8,038 nucleotides of DNA, from contig JANKMV010000084.1 of assembly GCA_024650095.1 (NCBI GenBank), positions 1-8,038 on the forward strand. Reading direction: 5' to 3'. Origin of the DNA: Bacillota bacterium. Lineage in GTDB: Bacteria; Bacillota; Dethiobacteria; Dethiobacterales; Dethiobacteraceae. Positions 5,852 through 8,038 of this stretch are shown one piece after another (positions within the stretch are counted from its first letter, which is position 1; each line of letters starts with the position of its first letter). The translations under genes were made by a program, and so were the position numbers. A model generated the notes under the pieces. It was given only the letters and a program-made list of their open reading frames with translations, ran no database searches and had not been told where the DNA came from.

Positions 5852-5877
5852 TTCTCATGAGGGAGTGCTTATGAGAA
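5852..5877. repeat. Inverted repeat upstream of larE
   Basis: TTCTCAT and ATGAGAA form perfect 7-bp arms around 12 bases. It lies upstream of the larE -10 box, so it could be a binding site for a regulator. There is no T-run, so it is not a clear terminator. Confidence 0.4.
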
Positions 5878-5927
5878 ACTATTGGCTTTCTTGTTTTAAA
5901 ACACTCCTATTCCTGACTAACGAACTA

Positions 5928-5963
5928 ATCAAAGAGCTGACCTAGTAAATAGGCCAGCTCTTT
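5928..5963 (-). terminator. Strong terminator after cdd
   Basis: Arms 5931-5943 and 5951-5963 (AAAGAGCTG core) form a 13-pair stem around a 7-base loop. At the one imperfect position the minus-strand RNA has a G-U pair while the plus strand would have A-C, which favours minus-strand use. The minus strand continues into TTTGATT; the plus strand also has TTTTT at the end of the arm. It begins immediately after the cdd stop codon and closes the ybeY-dgkA-DUF881-cdd cluster. Confidence 0.85.
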
Positions 5964-6356
5964 TTATACGTTAAACTCAGTAAATGCTTCAGGTAATAGT
6001 TCCTGTAAGCGAAAGATACGCTGTTGCCCTCGAAGATTGCCACAAAGAATCCACATCTCAGGTGCAAACTCCATGAGAACTTGTCGGCAAGCACCACAAG
6101 GGGTAGGTGGTTCAGGCGTATCCGCCACCACAGCAAGACCGACGATCTTTCCCTTACCTTCTGCCATGGCTGTAAAAGTTGCTACCCGTTCTGCACACAC
6201 CGTCAAGCCGTACGAAATGTTTTCCACATTGCAACCTGATATAATCTCCCCATCCTCTGTAACCAGGGCCGCGCCCACAGCAAAATGCGAATACGGCACG
6301 TATGCTCGTTTTCTGGCTTCCCGTGCACTTTCAAGTAAGCGGGTGAAAATTTCCAT
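5964..6356 (-). CDS. cdd: Cytidine deaminase
   Basis: Deaminates cytidine and deoxycytidine to uridine forms in pyrimidine salvage; a small zinc enzyme, normally a tetramer. Numbered from the ATG at 6356, zinc ligands are C54 (in the CAER motif, with catalytic E56) and C87/C90 in PCGACRQ. The nucleoside-binding stretch GCNVENISYG holds N43 and E45. Length of 130 residues is normal for the homotetrameric class. A GTG at 6359 overlaps the stop of the DUF881 gene by one base and could also serve as start; GGGGG eight bases before the ATG favours 6356. Coupled translation with the preceding gene is likely, and a terminator follows at once. In many Firmicutes cdd is followed by era; here it is not. 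Confidence 0.96.
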   Translation of the reverse strand: MEIFTRLLESAREARKRAYVPYSHFAVGAALVTEDGEIISGCNVENISYGLTVCAERVATFTAMAEGKGKIVGLAVVADTPEPPTPCGACRQVLMEFAPEMWILCGNLRGQQRIFRLQELLPEAFTEFNV

Positions 6357-6358
6357 CA

Positions 6359-7420
6359 CTAGTTCCCCCTTAATGGTGAATAGGCGGGTAATGCTATATT
6401 ATCTGTTTTTTCAATTTCAATAGTAAGCTCACGCGAAACCTGGAGCGTTATCCGGATGATATCCAAGCCGCTAGCGAGTACATCAGGGTCGCCAATGGCC
6501 CGGATTACGACGGGGTTTACAGGAATACGTTCATCATTCACTAGAATGGATGGCCCCACACAGCGTATGGCAGAAGTAACCGTTAGACGTTGATTGCCAA
6601 TGGATACTCCACGGGCCCCCGCAGCGAACAACTCATTAACGGTGTCCCTCACATCAGTTTCATGAATAATGGCATCATTGGTGTAGCCATCCGTCTTATC
6701 ATATATACTGACAATAATGCCTGCGCCCGACATTTGTGCATAGCCAGCTTGCGTGCGCAGGTCGTGCACAGTAACACGTAAAGAATCAATCTCTTTTGCC
6801 TGGGCACGAATTTGATCCGAGACATTAAGTGGAACCGTTAATTGCCCACGTCCATTTTCCACTTCGACTTCAACTGTCAGATCTTGAGCTTGCTCACCTA
6901 GCGTAATTGTATCTATAATGGTTCCCAATGTAGCTTGTGTTAAGGAGTTTTCCGGTTCAACTTGAATGCCTTGATCCCTAATAAGTTTAACCGTAATTCT
7001 TTGTTTCTCTTCCGTTTTTTTTATTTGCGGGTCTTGGTTAACTAATGTAAGCAAAGTTTCCCGCTGTTTTGTATCATACTCCTGTAAAACTTTTTCTTGT
7101 GTACGACTGCCGTACGCAAGCATAACCTGATTTAGTTCTTCAACATTAGCGGCCAACTCAATCTCATAGTTAAAGCGAGAAAGATTCTCTCGCACTAGAG
7201 AACGAGTATCAACACCAAGGTTTTTTGCTAGTTTTCTATTGTACTCAACCAGATCCTTGGCCATCCTTTGTTTTGCCGTAAAATCTTCTGAAATGGGAGT
7301 CAAGCGGTTACTTACCAAAAAGAATCCTGTACCCAGGAGCACCGTGTTAATTAGCAACAAGAGTAAAATAAATGGTAGAACTTTCTTAGACATCGTTAGC
7401 CCCATTTCTGAATCATGCAT
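6359..7420 (-). CDS. DUF881 family membrane-anchored protein, unusually long
   Basis: The function of DUF881 (YlxW/YlxX-like) proteins is not established; in Firmicutes they are often near division or sporulation genes. Residues 13-36 form one hydrophobic segment (VLPFILLLLLINTVLLGTGF), so the protein is probably anchored in the membrane with the rest outside. Residues of about 40-160 are charged and partly helical, perhaps coiled. The DUF881 domain spans about 200-345, with GAGIIVSIYD (232-241), IIHETDVRDTVNELFAAGARGVSI (251-274) and SAIRCVGPSILVN (283-295). At 353 residues it is longer than usual members of about 230-280, the extra part lying before the DUF881 domain. The ATG at 7420 has AGGAG ten bases upstream; an ATG at 7393 (MSKKVLP) is an alternative. 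Its stop overlaps the possible GTG start of cdd by one base. Confidence 0.85.
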   Translation of the reverse strand: MHDSEMGLTMSKKVLPFILLLLLINTVLLGTGFFLVSNRLTPISEDFTAKQRMAKDLVEYNRKLAKNLGVDTRSLVRENLSRFNYEIELAANVEELNQVMLAYGSRTQEKVLQEYDTKQRETLLTLVNQDPQIKKTEEKQRITVKLIRDQGIQVEPENSLTQATLGTIIDTITLGEQAQDLTVEVEVENGRGQLTVPLNVSDQIRAQAKEIDSLRVTVHDLRTQAGYAQMSGAGIIVSIYDKTDGYTNDAIIHETDVRDTVNELFAAGARGVSIGNQRLTVTSAIRCVGPSILVNDERIPVNPVVIRAIGDPDVLASGLDIIRITLQVSRELTIEIEKTDNIALPAYSPLRGN

Positions 7421-7437
7421 GTACTTCCAACTCCTGC

Positions 7438-7449
7438 TCTAGTGTATCA
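7438..7449 (-). promoter_or_regulatory. Possible extended -10 promoter before the DUF881 gene
   Basis: The minus strand reads TGATACACT (7449-7441), an extended -10 shape (TG-n-TACACT), in the only gap of the cluster (7421-7502). No clear -35 is present. It could give the DUF881 and cdd genes extra transcription apart from ybeY-dgkA. Confidence 0.25.
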
Positions 7450-7502
7450 CCGCTATTTACTAAAGATTATCAGAAAGAAATTAAAAAGTCTTTATAAATA
7501 TA

Positions 7503-7880
7503 TTAAAAAATATTAAAGCTCTCTAATAAACGAGGCAAAAATAGAAGTGTTCCCACAATCATGGCATAAATAGCTGCCAACAAAGCAGCACCTGCAGCTG
7601 CATTTTTTGCTAAACCAGCTAAAGGATGATAATCACGGGTAAAGAGGTCAACTACCCGCTCTAAAGAAGTATTGAGCATCTCCATCGTCATCACCAAAAA
7701 GATAGCAGAAAACAAAAAAAGCCACTCGGTCCGATTCAAGCGGAGCCAAACGCCGGCAGCCACAGCAATTAATGCCATCGTTGTATGTAAACGCATATTT
7801 CGTTCACTACGCCAAGCATCAGCCAAGCCACAAATAGCACAACGAAGACTATCCCTCGCATTTTTATGTTTAAAGTCCAT
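7503..7880 (-). CDS. dgkA: Diacylglycerol kinase / undecaprenol kinase, prokaryotic DgkA family
   Basis: A small integral membrane kinase. In Gram-positive bacteria members mostly phosphorylate undecaprenol, feeding the lipid carrier of cell-wall synthesis. The N-terminal amphipathic part ([30 protein letters not shown]) is followed by three membrane helices at about residues 33-49, 53-69 and 93-116. The signature E67-M-L-N70-T-S-L-E74-R-V-V-D78 is present. The usual K-D pair before the third helix reads K92-N93 here. Length of 125 residues is normal. The ATG lies inside the end of ybeY (11-base overlap), with GGGAG about nine bases upstream, so the two are co-translated. The pairing of ybeY with dgkA is common in Firmicutes. 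Confidence 0.94.
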   Translation of the reverse strand: MDFKHKNARDSLRCAICGLADAWRSERNMRLHTTMALIAVAAGVWLRLNRTEWLFLFSAIFLVMTMEMLNTSLERVVDLFTRDYHPLAGLAKNAAAGAALLAAIYAMIVGTLLFLPRLLESFNIF

Positions 7881-8038
7881 GACGAGTCGCTCCCACAGCC
7901 TTTAACAGCTCTTCTTCCACAATCCGCATCTCTTGTTGATCGGCAGAGTTTATATGATCATACCCGAGTAAATGCAGAAGTCCATGTGTAAACAAAAATA
8001 GGATCTCCCTCTCTACGCTATGCTCAAACTCTTTGGCC
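7870..8038 (-). CDS. ybeY: YbeY endoribonuclease (rRNA maturation), C-terminal part
   Basis: The frame is open from the window edge to TAA at 7870-7872 and encodes 55 residues. It contains [11 protein letters not shown], the H-x3-H-x5-H zinc motif that defines YbeY, followed by a [12 protein letters not shown] helix near the normal C-terminus. YbeY is a metal-dependent RNase that acts in 16S rRNA 3'-end processing and ribosome quality control. The start lies beyond the window. The last 11 bases overlap dgkA. Confidence 0.95.
   Translation of the reverse strand, partial: AKEFEHSVEREILFLFTHGLLHLLGYDHINSADQQEMRIVEEELLKAVGATRHGL

Noticed and set aside
1..8038. CRISPR arrays, insertion sequences, transposase genes, tRNA or rRNA genes
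   Set aside because: No regularly spaced repeats, no transposase-like frames and no recognisable tRNA or rRNA segments were seen on either strand.

Overview
The window looks like chromosomal DNA of a moderately AT-rich anaerobic Firmicute with corrinoid-based one-carbon metabolism. An acetogen-like member of the Negativicutes (Sporomusa/Pelosinus type) or Peptococcaceae fits best. This rests on gene content, not on a marker gene, so the lineage call is tentative. Every gene I can support is on the minus strand, so transcription runs from high to low coordinates.

Right part (8038 to about 5930): a housekeeping cluster. In transcription order it holds the C-terminal end of ybeY (rRNA maturation endonuclease), dgkA (diacylglycerol/undecaprenol kinase), a long membrane-anchored DUF881 protein and cdd (cytidine deaminase). 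The genes overlap or nearly touch, except for an 82-base gap before the DUF881 gene. The cluster ends in a strong hairpin terminator just after cdd.

Middle (5930 to 4963): a single gene, larE, the sulfur transferase of nickel-pincer nucleotide cofactor synthesis. It has three cysteines in the pattern linked to iron-sulfur-type LarE. No lactate racemase or other lar gene is visible.

Left part (4960 to 1): a corrinoid methyl-transfer region in two transcription units. The first has a consensus-like promoter, a long and possibly structured leader, a pterin-dependent (methyltetrahydrofolate-type) methyltransferase gene, a broken C-terminal remnant of a corrinoid protein gene, and a terminator. 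The second has its own TTGACA/TACTAT promoter and a leader with a long hairpin. It encodes an intact corrinoid protein, a GntR/UTRA regulator and a [2Fe-2S] ATP-dependent reductive activator of corrinoid proteins (RACE type). By family knowledge, the corrinoid protein would carry a methyl group, the methyltransferase would pass it to or from tetrahydrofolate, and the activator would rescue Co(II) corrinoid. The substrate-specific methyltransferase that would name the substrate is not in the window.

Points most worth a second look: the corrinoid remnant, which lies one base out of frame with the methyltransferase at an A6 run; a CAGTACT motif shared by the promoter regions of both corrinoid units; the leader RNA of the methyltransferase gene; and the regulator placed between the corrinoid protein and its activator.
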